Source: Megalopta genalis (taxonomy: Eukaryota > Arthropoda > Insecta > Hymenoptera > Halictidae). From it: DNA of 64,000 bases. The notes below the pieces were generated by a model, which was not told the origin of the DNA, made no database searches, and saw nothing but the letters and a program-made list of their open reading frames with translations. The position numbers were made by a program, and so were the translations under genes. This document shows, piece after piece, positions 1 through 10,420 of the stretch; the stretch's first letter is position 1, and the number at the start of each line of letters is the position of its first letter. The DNA lies in the NCBI RefSeq assembly GCF_051020955.1, contig NC_135019.1, positions 21,953,375 through 22,017,374 on the forward strand, in the 5' to 3' direction.

Positions 1-175
1 GTAAACGTCTGGTCCGGGCTTCTTCATAATAAAATAATTGGTCCATAGTTTATTGATGGCACGCTAAATAGTAGTAAGTACCTCAGAATCTTAGAAGACG
101 TTTTGCCAGAATTATTAGAAGACACTTCACTGGACATACGACAATCCATGTGGTTCCAGCAAGACGACATTAATT
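1..175 (+). pseudogene. DUF4817-type Tc1/mariner transposase fragment
   Basis: This stretch is nearly the same DNA as 3897-4044 and would encode the middle of the same DDE transposase (the part reading VNVWCG...IIGP, followed by the region ending at the second catalytic Asp). It enters from outside the window and similarity ends near position 170, just before the second Asp block is complete. A stop and small indels break the frame. It is a dead fragment of a cut-and-paste transposase from the IS630/Tc1/mariner superfamily. Sequence 176-350 contains the untranslated leader of the next mariner. Confidence 0.7.
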
Positions 176-350
176 ATTACTAGACCTGATAATTCCTTTT
201 TTTCCCAACAGAGGACCTATTTTTTCACAGCCAGCTTCACACTTAAGCCGCATAATCATTATATATTTTGACAGCTGATACAGTAAGGCTTGTTTGTTAC
301 AAATTTTGTTTGATTCTTTACAATAGTTTTTGTTTCGTGCCCTATCACAG

Positions 351-1376
351 ATGGAAAATCGAAAGCAGCATATTCGACATATATTACTCTTTTACTATCG
401 AAAAGGTAATAATGCAGTTCAAGCAAGGCAAAAATTATGTGATGTGTATGGAGAAGATGTATTGACCGAACGACAATGCCAAAATTGGTTTGCAAAATTT
501 TGTTCCGGCAATTTCCACGTTGAAGATGCACCACATTCTGGAAGGCCCGTTGAAGCCGATGAAGACAAAATAAAGGCATTGATAGATGCAAACCGCCGAA
601 TAACAACTCGTGAGATTGCTGAGAGGTTAAATTTATCGAATTCGACCGTTCATGATCACGTGAAACGTCTTGGCTTAATTTCAAAACTTGACATATGGGT
701 TCCACGTGTTCTTACAGAACGAAATTTGCTTCGTCGCATTAACGATTTGCTTCTCAAACGTCAAGAAAATGATCTATTTTTGAAGCGAATCATTACTGGC
801 GACGAGAAATGGGTTGCTTACAAAAATATTAAGCGCAAGAGATCATAGAGTAAAAAGATGAACCAGCTCAAACCATTTCAAAGGCCGATATTCACCAAAA
901 AAAGGTTATGCCATCTGTTTGGTGGGATTTTAAGGGGATCGTTTTCTTTTTTTGAGCTTCTACCGGAGAATACCACGATTAATTCTGAAGTGTATTGTGA
1001 TCAACTGGACAAATTGAATGATTCACTCAAATAGAAAAGGCCAGAATTGATCAATAGAAAAGGTATAGTGTTCCATCACGATAATACGAGACCTCATACA
1101 AGTTTGGTAACTTGCCAAAAGCTTTTACAGCTTGAATTGGATGTACTACCACATCCACCATATTCTCAAGATTTGGCACCTTCGGACTATTACTTGTTCC
1201 GGTCTCTGCAAAATTTTTTGGACGGGAGAACTTCACTTCAAATCAGGACGTCAAATATCACTTGGACCAGTTTTTTCGCCAGCAAAGATCAGAAGTTTTA
1301 TGAGCGTGGAATCAATCTCCTGCCCGAAAGATGGCAAAAGGTATTGCACCAAAATGGAGAATATATAATTTCATAA
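351..1376 (+). pseudogene. mariner transposase (DD34D type), inactivated
   Basis: The ATG at 351 opens a protein beginning MENRKQHIRH, a typical mariner transposase start. It is followed by two helix-turn-helix regions and the linker motif WVPRVL (family form WVPHEL). Catalytic blocks are visible: TGDEKW (first Asp), HHDNTRPH (second Asp) and YSQDLAPSDYYLF (third Asp region). The protein ends NGEYIIS at 1376, close to the usual 345 residues. It is dead: a TAG replaces a Trp codon at 846, a further TAG lies at 1032, and at least three small indels shift the frame (after about 855, in the T run near 945, and near 1230). It resembles mariners known from ants such as the Messor Mboumar type; that is family knowledge, not a search. 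Confidence 0.9.
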
Positions 1377-1427
1377 AATGTTTATACACTCTAAAAAAAT
1401 CGTGTTTCATTTTCACCAAAAAAAAAA

Positions 1428-1454
1428 CGAAATGACTTTCCGAACAGTCCAATA
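1428..1454 (+). repeat. mariner 3' terminal inverted repeat
   Basis: The sequence ACGAAATGACTTTCCGAACA, followed by a short tail, lies about 50 bp after the transposase stop. It matches the form of mariner right ends. I could not find a matching left TIR before 351; the leader from about 240 is recognisable but its outer end is missing or too decayed. The element is therefore 5'-damaged as well as frameshifted. Confidence 0.6.
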
Positions 1455-1661
1455 TTAGGTTAGTGTATATGAAATATTGGATTTTCTTTACATGTGAACA
1501 TTTGCCTCCCTATTTTTGTTATGCTTTTATTTTTGGCATAACCTCGTTTATAGTCGTACTGTCCACTGCCAGAGTCACACTCCAACAAAGAAGATTTTCT
1601 CAAAAGGGTTCCATTTTGTTATTTGTTTTGAATTTTGTAAAGATATGAATTTAATCGATAT

Positions 1662-1663
<2 letters not shown>

Positions 1664-1707
<44 letters not shown>
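1664..1707. repeat. (GT)n microsatellite
   Basis: Uninterrupted GT dinucleotide run of about 22 units, directly upstream of the next mariner relic. Reading frames through it give Cys-Val or His-Thr repeats that are artefacts. Confidence 0.97.
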
Positions 1708-1708
<1 letters not shown>

Positions 1709-1710
<2 letters not shown>

Positions 1711-2563
1711 TTCTTTATTTGAGTATAAACTTGATAATAATGCTGCAAAAGCTGCACGAAATATAAACCAGGCGTTTGGGGAGAATACTGTTAACGATCG
1801 AAAAAATAAACCGCGTGGAAAACCCAAAACGTCTGTGAAAAATGATGCTTTGAAAGTATTGGTGGAAACGAACCGTATCTACAAGGGAGCTTGTTACCAG
1901 AATAAAAGTTGACCATACAACAATATTGCAACACCTTTCTAAAATTGGCAAGATGAAAGTAAGTACCGCACGAACTAACCGAGCAAAATAGCTGGATTAG
2001 CTGAACGTATGCTCATCATTACTAACCTGATTTCATCGAGAGCCATTTTTCGAACGGATTATTACTTGTAATGAAAAATGGGTCCTTTACGACAATAGGA
2101 AAAGGTGTGCTCAGAAGCTTGATAGGAATGAGGCTTGTGCTCATACTCCAAGGCCATCATATCAACCACGACAAATTTTAATAACAGTTTAGTGGAATGT
2201 GATTGGAGTAATTCACTACTCATTCCTTCGAACTGGGGAGACAATTACAGCCGAAAAAGTACTGCCAGTACATTGATGAAATGCATGAAAAATTGAAAAT
2301 TATATTTCTCCACGACAACGCTTGGCCGCATACATACACCGTACAAAACAATTGTGAAATTAAATGAATTAAAATATGAAATTTTGCAGCATCCAGCTTA
2401 TTCGCCGGATCTTTCGGCAACCGACTTTCAATTTTTTAAACATTTAGAACAGTTTTTACGGGCTGAACAGTATGGAAATGAAGACAGTTTAAAAAATTTC
2501 ATATCAGAGTTTATTGATTCTAAAGATCAATGTATTGAAGCAAATGGAGCATATTTTGATTAA
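1709..2563 (+). pseudogene. second mariner transposase relic, heavily decayed
   Basis: The segment at 1710-1905 encodes EYKLDNNAAKAARNINQAFG and then PRGKPKTSV, matching the N-terminal HTH part of a mariner subfamily different from the neighbour at 351. The C-terminal part (2354-2563) reads LNELKYEILQHPAYSPDLSATDF...NGAYFD and stops at 2563. The YSPDLSATDF block is the third catalytic region. About 30 residues are missing in the HTH, and the middle (1906-2353) is full of frame changes, though pieces such as the block before the second Asp at about 2310 can be followed. No TIRs were found. Sequence 2564-2949 holds nothing recognisable. Confidence 0.8.
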
Positions 2564-2949
2564 ATAAACAACTTTTGAAAAAAGATATAGAAAGTGGTAT
2601 ATGAGACTCTTTTATCACTTCCTAGATCTAACACTAGTGAATGAGTTGTCTTTGAACCTCCGAAGTAATAAGACGCGTTCACGCGAACTCGTGTTTACGT
2701 TTTGAGTGATTCACGCAAACTTGTACTGTTATATTATTAGTATATTAAACGACGCAGGAATATGCCATTTCGGCAAGTTCGATGTGCTAATGTCTCACAA
2801 CGGTATCCTAAAATTAAATCTTATTAAGACCAGTAAAAACTATTCTGTTGAAAATCAACCAAATAACTACAATTCTGCAACAACATCAATGCAAATGAAT
2901 ATGGTTTACAAGGAAACGCCAAAGAAACGTAAAATAATCCCTCCAACTA

Positions 2950-3581
2950 TTGGGTTGGGGAATATGTTCGTAGCGTTTTTACATTTTCTTTTATTTTACA
3001 ACAATTTTTTGCTGTTTGACAAAGTGTATAATATTAATTCGATAGAGCTCTTTCTGCTCTACAAAACTGTGCTAATCGTCTTTTTGAGTAATTTAATTTT
3101 TTATTACTTTAGAGGCTTAGAAATGGAATATCCAGGAGGTGAAAAGCAACATTTTCGTCACCTTCACTTCTTCTCTTTTCATCGAGGCCAAAAAGCTACT
3201 GAAGCAGCCCGGGACATTTGCAACGTATACGGATGTCGTCAAAGCCGCACTTCAACAGCTTGAATGGGAGGTCCTTCAGCATCCGCTGTACTCTTCGGAC
3301 CTTGCACCCACGGATTACCATCTTTTCCGTTCCCTGTCGAACCATATGAGGAGCGTTACCTTCTACAATGAAGAGGACCTTAAAAACTGGCTCAACAACT
3401 TCTTCAATACCAGACCGGGCGATTTTTGGCGGAACGGCATCGACAAATTGGTCGAGAGGTGGGTGGACGTCGTAAACAGCAATGGCGAATACATAATTGA
3501 TTAATTTATTGTAATAACTATTGATTTTTGTTTTAATAAAAGTCTTTGATAAAAACGCTACGAACTTATTCCTCAACCCAA
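2950..3581 (+). mobile_element. internally deleted mariner with intact TIRs and TA duplications
   Basis: Both ends carry a matching inverted repeat of about 32 bp, beginning TTGGGTTGGGGAATATGTTC on the left and ending in the reverse complement (TTGGGTTGAGGAATAAGTTC) on the right. Each end is flanked by a TA dinucleotide (2948-2949 and 3582-3583), the expected mariner target duplication. The 632-bp length is half of a normal 1.3-kb mariner. Inside, the transposase N-terminus is joined directly to its C-terminus. This is the structure expected of a non-autonomous deletion derivative that could be moved in trans. Confidence 0.88.
3123..3504 (+). pseudogene. mariner transposase with central deletion
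   Basis: The ATG at 3123 starts MEYPGGEKQHFRHL and continues for about 38 residues of a mariner N-terminus (ending ICNVYG). At about 3230 it passes into a different frame that encodes KAALQQLEWEVLQHP, YSSDLAPTDYHLF and the C-terminus NSNGEYIID, ending at 3504. Roughly 200 codons, including the HTH and the first two catalytic Asp blocks, are absent, and the join changes frame. No active transposase could be made. It lies wholly within the 632-bp TIR element and belongs to a third mariner subfamily, distinct from the two upstream relics. Confidence 0.88.
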
Positions 3582-3772
3582 TACATCTCCAATTACCTCT
3601 GAAGAACAAGTTAAGTGATTAAGCAATGTCCCCATTAACAATATTTTAATCCACTACAAGATCTAAATGACGCTAATCCGGAAGAAAATCCAACGGTAAA
3701 TAATATTTCTGCACCTAAACCTCCTCCAATTATAATATAACTTTCTATTACAATATAACCTCCTCCAATAAA

Positions 3773-4358
3773 ATGTTATTTACCGATGAGGCCACATTTA
3801 CAAAGCATGGAGCAGTTAACCGTCACAACATGCACTACTGGTCAGTAGATAATCCACAATGGTTGAGAGAAATCGACAAACAGAGACCTTGGTCTGTAAA
3901 CGTCTGGTGCGGCCTTCTTCATAATAAAATAATTGGTCCATATTTGATTGATGGCACACTAAATAGTAGTTCAAAGATCTTTTGCCAGAATTGTTAGAAG
4001 ACACTTCACTGGACATACGACAGTCCATGTGGTTCCAACAAGATGTCCTGCTCATTCAGCACGCAATGTTACAGAATTTCTAAATACAAAATTAGGAGAT
4101 TGTTGGATAGGTCGATCAGGAAGTAACAAATGGCCGGCACGATCCCCAGACCTGACACCTCTCGATTTTTATTTGTGGGGAAAATTAAAGGCAGAAGTGT
4201 ACCGTAAAAAACCAACTACCAAACTTGACATGCAAGAACGTATAAGAAGAGCTTGCTCTGTAATAGATACAAATGAAATTTGCCAGGCAGTATCATCAGT
4301 ATTGCAACGATTTAGACTATGTATCCATGTTCAAGGTCGCCATTTTGAACACTTATAA
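3773..4358 (+). pseudogene. DUF4817-type Tc1/mariner transposase, C-terminal half
   Basis: The reading starts MLFTDEATFTKHGAVNRHNM (first catalytic Asp in FTDEATF) and continues VNVWCGLLHNKIIGPYLIDG. After a small deletion and frame change near 3990-4045 it gives PARSPDLTPLDFYLWGKLKAEVYRK and ends GRHFEHL at 4358. These blocks are characteristic of the transposase family that carries an N-terminal DUF4817 helix-turn-helix in ants and other insects. The N-terminal half is missing and the QQDG-type second Asp block is damaged. Positions 1-175 are a second copy of its middle. Confidence 0.85.
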
Positions 4359-4654
4359 GGCAGTATTAAAGTATCCAAGTATTCGAAGTGTGCTTTGAGA
4401 TAATCAGTTTTCTCTTGTAGTTGACTTTGGGTGACCTTGAATGACCTTCATAATAGTTCATTGTATTCGCCTCGAAACACTCTATCAGAATGTAAGTAAA
4501 AAAACTTACTGTTGAATTGACCTTCATATCTCCTTGACGCCTCCACCTACAGAAAAATTGGTAATACCAGATTATGAGCCCCCCGATACCAAGTAAGTTT
4601 GGTCTAATGCATTTTCTCCTATCTTCAAAAACAAGCGAGTTATTCAGGTGACCT

Positions 4655-4679
4655 GTTTAAAATGCCCCACCCTGTATAG
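4655..4679 (+). repeat. 3' terminus of DUF4817-type transposon
   Basis: The sequence GCCCCACCCTGTATA about 310 bp after the transposase stop is the mirror of the TATACAGGGTG end found at 17.49, 38.16 and 47.75 kb. It is the expected outer end of this transposon class. Sequence 4359-4654 is the 3' untranslated part. Confidence 0.6.
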
Positions 4680-4988
4680 TTTCCGTTTGATGTACAGATT
4701 CATTCAGATTTCGTTTATGTTTACGATTAAGATAATAAATATTTTTGTTAGTTTCAGAACCAGCGCGAATCAGATTCATTTCATCGCCTGTTCCCCCGCC
4801 GAGCACGAACCACGGCGTTACAAACTCCATACTTTTCGGCTATCTTACGAGCAACATCTTGTTCATTAACACTGGACAGCGAAGTTTAACGACTAAAATG
4901 TTTGAAATAAATAAATAAAAGACAGCGACACAATCGTGACGAGATGGGCACACGCAACTTGCAGGATTGGACGATTACTTGTGTGTGA

Positions 4989-5812
4989 GTGCTACTACGG
5001 GATAAGGTGCTTTCCACCAGCGTCGCGAAGGACGAGCTAGTCACAAGGCTAGTTCAAAAGGACACAGATATGGACGATATTTTCAGCAAGGATGTGCCTA
5101 AAGCCACACCGACGCCACCTGACACGGCTCCAGCCACCGAACTGGAGGTGCTGAAGCTGCGAGGTGCTGAAAATAAAAAGGAGCTGGCTGTTAAGGAGAC
5201 CGACCTGGCGAAGCGTGAGGTGAACCTTATGCGCTGACAGCAGGTCGGTATCGGGCAGCAGTCAGCGAAAATCGAGGTGACCGAGACGACCTCGGGGCGC
5301 TGCGCATGGATATCACGGCGATTGCGGACCTCTTGGACTATTTCGTTGGTTTAAGAGGTTGTTCGGAAGTCTGGACGAGGCAGTTTAGGCTACTCCGCGA
5401 CACGTACGGGCTGCAAGACGACGCCAATCGCATCTTAATCGTGTCGCGGCTACGAGAGAAGGCCCTGGAGTGGTTTCACTCGCGGACGGAACATATGGAG
5501 ATACCAATCAAAACGCTTCTGAGAGAACCAAAATCTATCCTCCAGGGCCAGGCGCGCATCTAGCGTTTCAAAACGAACGCCAATTTGCTGGATACGTTTG
5601 AAAAGATTACGCTACGAGCGCAGATCACCATGACGACAAACAGAGGAGCATACAGATCCGGCACCGAAGCAAAGGGAAGGTCCGATGAGCAGTCCATCCA
5701 AAATATGCACTAACTGTGGCGACCGTGGACCTCCTACGCAGAGATGCTCAGCCCAGGAGAAAGGCCGTAAGTGCTTACAGTGGAATGAGTACGGGCACAT
5801 TTCGAGCGATTG
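4989..5812 (+). pseudogene. gag: Gypsy-like gag relic with degenerate zinc knuckles
   Basis: Several frames together give a gag-like protein: a charged N-terminal part (4989-5237), a capsid-like part at 5306-5563 (LLRDTYGLQDDANRI...EKALEWFHSR) and a cysteine-rich part at 5704-5812. The knuckles read CTNCGDRGPPTQRC (the normal His is Pro) and CLQWNEYGHISSDC (the second Cys is Trp), so both are damaged. Stops lie at 5237 and 5563. The order gag, protease, RT, integrase on the plus strand follows from the next entries. Gypsy-family assignment is inferred from the capsid wording and protease neighbour. Confidence 0.7.
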
Positions 5813-6226
5813 TTCGTTGCGGAATGCAAACACCGTAAAGATGTCCGCGTAAACGGGTGCGCTGCAGTAGTCGTTATGGATACGGGTAATAACATTTCTT
5901 TAATTCGCTATAACGTCGACGTCGGTGCACCGCTGCTAACGCGCGAGGAATTACGTCTGCGGGGAATAGGCCCAAGGGAATGTCGTACTCTCGGGAAATT
6001 CTTAGCGGAGATTGTAATCGACGGGGAGAAGCGCGATGCCACGATGTGGGTCCCAGACGACGCAGTTGTTTTCCATTACGGGGTGCTGCTCGGTCTCAAT
6101 TTCATAAATTTTCTTCTTCTCAAAATTGTCAATCCATTCACAGCCGAATGGATTGTTAAGGACGTAACGGCCACGACGCGATTGACCTCTTCTACGTCGA
6201 AAACCCGCGGCTACAACAAGATCTAA
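5810..6226 (+). pseudogene. pol: retroviral-type aspartic protease of the Gypsy relic
   Basis: The frame contains VVVMDTGNNISLI, the retropepsin DTG active site (Asp codon at 5879-5881), and ends near 6226 before the RT. From 6310 to about 6470 another frame reads LSVREVVNRQEDEWIHG followed by a form of the SEYASPVVLVKKKDG block that opens Gypsy RT. The rest of RT is absent: the sequence runs into the LTR-like block at 6612. The protease itself is 138 codons without a stop, but its neighbours are frameshifted, so it is not part of a working pol. Confidence 0.7.
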
Positions 6227-6611
6227 AGACGATTATCCAAGAATATAAACCTGGCAAACTTTGTGAAACGAGGGTGACCATGAAGATCATCCTCAAGGAT
6301 GATCGAGTGGTTTACCAGCGACCATGAAGACTCTCCCTCTCCGTAAGAGAGGTGGTAAATCGGCAGGAAGACGAGTGAATACACGGCAGTATAGCGCAAG
6401 TATCTCTTTCGGAATACGTAAGTCTAATGGTGCTGATAAAAGAGAAGGGTGGTACAGTAAAAACGAAAGAGAGTCGCAACCGATAAAAAGTTTGGGCAGC
6501 TTCAGCAGAAATGCAGTACATCGTTATCGAGTGGACCAACGCAAGCAATCGTCCTCCTGGAATCTAACATCGAGCATGAAAAGGACCGTCTGGATATCAT
6601 TATCCACTGGC

Positions 6612-6840
6612 AGGGGGGAGGGGGTATGTGACGGCTACCTCCAGACCTGCCAACATATGGATCCTCTTCCCTCAAATAACCGATCTGCCTCAAGTTGTAT
6701 ATATACAGACTTCGTCCGTCTTACTGACATCCCAACGTTTAAGGCGAGGGCCCGATAGTATAACCTTACTGATGAGTCCTCTAGTGGGTCCCGGACGAAA
6801 CCTTCTCCTCTTCCTTTTTTCTCAACTCCACATATCAGCC
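6612..6840 (+). repeat. LTR-like block: polypurine tract, TG start, TATA box, hammerhead
   Basis: A 13-base purine tract (AGGGGGGAGGGGG, 6612-6624) is followed almost at once by TGTGACGG at 6627, the arrangement at the 3' LTR boundary of a Gypsy element. A TATA box (GTATATATACA) lies at 6697-6707 and the hammerhead core begins about 30 bp downstream, where transcription would start. The block replaces most of RT in the surrounding Gypsy, so it is either that element's own 3' LTR after an internal deletion or an insertion of a related element. No second copy exists in the window, so the right boundary is only an estimate. Confidence 0.5.
6734..6804 (+). ncRNA. hammerhead-ribozyme core, type III arrangement
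   Basis: All conserved core boxes are present in order. CTGATGA at 6769-6775 is followed by stem II GTCC (6776-6779) pairing with GGAC (6793-6796) across a 13-nt loop, then GAAA at 6797-6800. Stem I is TAAGG (6740-6744) pairing with CCTTA (6764-6768), closed by a 19-nt loop. The nucleotides before stem I are GTT (6737-6739), an allowed NUH site, so cleavage would fall after 6739. Stem III pairs A6800 with T6738, C6801 with G6737, and TT (6803-6804) with AA (6734-6735), with a C-C mismatch between, so it is weak. Hammerheads in LTRs are known from plant retrozymes and some animal elements. Activity is not shown. Confidence 0.72.
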
Positions 6841-7082
6841 GCCACCAAATATCTCATGATCGAAAACGAGGACAACGTTACGGCACGAATACGCAGGGCC
6901 CAAGAGCGCGATGACGACCTTCCAAGGATGACGAATGTCAGGTCGACAGGTCACCCGCATAGTCTACGAGCACGGATATTTCGCAGTCGCGAAATCGGAA
7001 CCACTGCTCTAACGCGACTATTGTTTTCCGGACATGCGTCAGATAGTCGAGATACTCGTTGCCAACTGTGAGCACTGCATCC

Positions 7083-7700
7083 TCGTGGAATGGAAAAGTG
7101 GACGACTGGATGGGCTCCTGCATGCAATCGAGAAAGGAGACTGGCCACTCGACACCTACCACGTTAACCATCTAGGCTAGCTCCCCTCCACCAGGAAACG
7201 GTACAGTCACATCTTCGTCATGGTAGATGCATTATTGAAGTTCGTATGGCTGTACGCCACCAAAATGACAAATCACGGCGGAAGTGGTAGACTGGCTGCG
7301 GAAGCAGGCGACGATCTTCAGGAACTCGCGACGGTTAATCTCTGGCCGAGGAACGGCGTTCACGTCCGGCGCATTCAAGGAATATTGCTTCGATCAGAGT
7401 ATCGAACGAGTTCTCATTATCACCTCATTGCGAGGAAGATGATCAAAACCAAGCTGGCCTATATGTTCCAGGGACGAGATACGGCAACGGGGGGAGAGGC
7501 TGCATCGCATCAAGGAGGAGAACCGCGCGCAATACGTCAAGCGGCGAAAAAAATCAAAGACGTACCACGAAGGCGACTTGGTATCCCTGCAACGAACACA
7601 GCTCAAACCGGAATTGAAATTAGCTGGAAAATTCCTGGGCCCGTACGAAGTAACCCGAGCACTGCGATCTAAACATCGTGACGCTGCTAGGACGATCGAA
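7083..7700 (+). pseudogene. pol: Gypsy integrase remnant
   Basis: Around 7150-7260 the sequence encodes HVNHLG, then HIFVMVDALLKFVWLYATK, the beginning of the Gypsy integrase core with its first catalytic Asp (VDALLKF). The stretch 7440-7680 includes SKTYHEGDLV and LKLAGKFLGPYEVTRAL-like wording in mixed frames, the C-terminal domain that follows the core. The second Asp and the Glu are not found, and the core is mostly deleted. Upstream, 6840-7080 gives a linker-like region (ENEDNVTARIRRAQERDDDL). It probably belongs to the same Gypsy as the gag at 5 kb. Confidence 0.65.
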
Positions 7701-7749
7701 CGAAACGAATAAATTGGAAAGTAGACTTGTAACGTTCGGCCAGTGCACC

Positions 7750-8240
7750 CATAAAGACACATAATTTACGATCACGCTCTCGAATACGAATGCGATTACG
7801 ATTACGATTTTGATTACAATTTACGAACAAGGCTACGAATACAATGACGGTTACGGTTTATTATACGGATAACGATACGGATTTATATTATAACGAACAC
7901 GGTTTACGACTTCGATGTATTCTTGTGTATTATTTGCTGTGTATAATTTGCTGCAGTAAAACCACACATTGTTTTAGATCGCGTCGCGTGGTGCTAACAC
8001 GATTAAATTTATATATTATTTATAAACGGTTACAGACGGATATAATACTTTTTTTTTAAATAAATACAAAACTGTAGGTCATTCTTGGAGCAGTGGGAAT
8101 TTCGAAAGTCCAAGGTTAAGGAGGAACAACGCGATCGTTAGGGCAATGCCTTGACAACCGCCACTACTGGGGTTATTAGGAAAATAGGCAACGAATGTTT
8201 AAATTATTATGTATCAGAACGATGACACCTGCGTCCGTTG
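7750..8240. other. possible Gypsy 3' region, TACGAT-rich
   Basis: Positions 7765-7910 consist of diverged TACGAT/TACGGT-like hexamers (a degenerate simple repeat). The rest, to 8240, has no coding signal. It may be the 3' LTR or flank of the Gypsy remnant, but I found no matching 5' copy. Confidence 0.3.
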
Positions 8241-8269
8241 TGTTGTCTTGACATACACAAGGTGAGGAG

Positions 8270-10420
8270 CTTCTTCGATGATGGGATCAAGTCTGATGTT
8301 CGAGCCGAGAGTCGAAGTAGCGAGGCTGCAGGTCGCTCCCTCCTATACAAAACTTTAGTGGTTCTCTTGTGGTGGACGTGCCGGGAAGCACCCTGGATTC
8401 TACAGAGCCGGATTTCTGGGCAGATGGCACTGAAAAACCTGCAATTGGTTTACTATCTTTCTTCATATTTAGACACCTAAATAAACAAAAAAAAGTGTGT
8501 AAAAGTGTAGAAGAAATTCTGGTAATCAAGAGGGTCACTGTGAGAGGGGGCCGACAGCCCGTCTTGAACCCTCCTCACCCATACCAGAGCGTCCTTGCCA
8601 ACCGGTGGTCAACCTCTCACAGCAAAGTCCCGACCGGTTGTCACTCGGGAAGCGGGATTTAGCGCGAACGCCCTACCACTGTGCAGGGCTGCATCTTATG
8701 CTGACTAGTCTGCGTTCGGGCTCCTCTACTAATGGCGGCCCAGCAGTGCCCACTGGTGTTAACCATTGTATTCTCCAGATAGGTGGCGCACGCTGGTACG
8801 AGGGAGTCTCCTCTGGACTGTCCGCCGACATACCCGCCAGAACACACACAGCATCATGAGACGATGCTGTGATAAGTCTGTCATTCCAAAACCTCGTCAC
8901 TGCGTACGCCCAGGCAGGGGCTGCATAACCTCCTCGACTACTCTATAATAGAGTAGTTAGGGAGGATTCTGGGTAGCATGCCCTCATACTTAACTGCCCT
9001 CTCGCAGCACTGCCTCTACCATAAAGCTTCTCAGACCCCTTCATACTCGTCAACTACAGAATCTCGGTCTGTACTTTGGCTAGGGTGGGGCCATTCCTGG
9101 CCACTTCCCGAGTTGGTCATGGTTTCGGTTAGAAAGGCTACCGCCCGATTCGCAGTGCGGGCGTTAATGAGTAGCGCCACATCATTTGCAAAGCTAATAA
9201 GGCTGCACTCCCTTAGGCCCCTGCCTCTCCAGCAGCACGTCATATTACACGTTCCAATGCAGGGGGCTCAGGACAGAGCCTTGGGAGACCCCAGCATATA
9301 CGAGGAAACGTGCTATTCCAGATCCGTTATTCGCCTCTACCGAGCGGCTATTTAAATAGCTCCTAATTATGACCAGGAGGTGAGGTGGAACACTCTTTCT
9401 AACTAGGGTCTTGAGAATATTGCCCTAGAACAGCGTGTTAAAGGCGTCCCAGGCGTCCAGGACCACAATAACGCAGTGGTGATCTTTACGATTTGCAGAG
9501 TTCTACGTACTCATTACACGGTTCGACCGTACTTCTGCGACTTGTGAAGTTACACTGTATGGCAGCGAAGGTGATCCGGGATGCCAGGCGCGTCTTCAAA
9601 CAGTATTCTAGTGCTTTGGCAAAATTGGATAGCAGCCACAGCGGGCGCTACACCGCTCCGCCAGGTCCACACTTCTTGGGGATCAACACCAGCCTGCCCA
9701 CATTCCGTGTCCCTAGGAAAGTATACCCGGGAGTAACATGTATTGGATAGGTGGGCGCTGTGGTTAGGAGCCTCCCTCCCAAGAGCCCAGACCACGGCTG
9801 AGGGGATGTCGTCGACACCCGCCGCCTGCCTCTTTACCTTAAATATGGCTACTCTAGCCTCCTCCTTATAAATGGAGGGATGGTCCTCCCCATAGTACGG
9901 TCTGATACACGTCAGGGCGAGAAACTGGAAACACTCCTCTGCTGGTGATGAACAGCTTCCTCACCTTAGCGGCGATCTCATCGGGACCGAGGATGGCCGG
10001 TGGGGGCGGACTCTTAAGGGTGTTGACTATCTATCAGTAGGGCTACCCTCACAAGTTCGTCTCAACACCTGTCACGAACGTCTTCACGTGAGGTCCTTCT
10101 TTAGAACCTCCGCAGTAAGTATTCGGAGTGGATTGGCCACGCCAGCGCACTGACGGTAGAATCGTAAGAATCTCTTTATTTTGACGACTCTGCGAGAGTG
10201 GCCATCAACCGTCCGAAGGTACCTATAGTCAGGTTCAAAATTGTGCAAAATTGGAACCGCACAACATAAAATCAATCAGAGAACGCCAGGTCCTCTGTTC
10301 AGAAGTAAAGGACCCCGCGCTCCTGACAGGCGTGCGCTGTAATCTATTGACTATCTCGAGGATAGTAGAACCCCCTGGCATCGGAACGACTCGAACCCCA
10401 TGCTGAAAATTTTGCATTAA
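8270..10420 (-). pseudogene. R1-like non-LTR retrotransposon ORF2 relic
   Basis: On the minus strand, mixed frames contain reverse-transcriptase blocks in order. Finger-domain wording lies at about 9795-9550. LNSRSVEANNGSGIARFL and AGVSQGSVLSPL lie at about 9360-9260, and SLISFANDVALL at about 9200-9165. The last is the FADD-type catalytic block with the first Asp changed to Asn. Many stops and frame changes break it. Positions 10420-9800 should hold linker and endonuclease sequence but are too decayed to read. The part 8870-8270 has no RT similarity and is probably 3' untranslated. Plus-strand frames here are shadows. It continues the ORF1 at 12180-13020, from which it is separated by a mariner insertion. 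Confidence 0.7.

Noticed and set aside
1575..1757. His-Thr repeat peptide
   Set aside because: Translation of the GT microsatellite.
8369..9750. Plus-strand frames of 60-125 codons
   Set aside because: They are antisense shadows of the minus-strand R1-like RT and its GC-rich 3' region.
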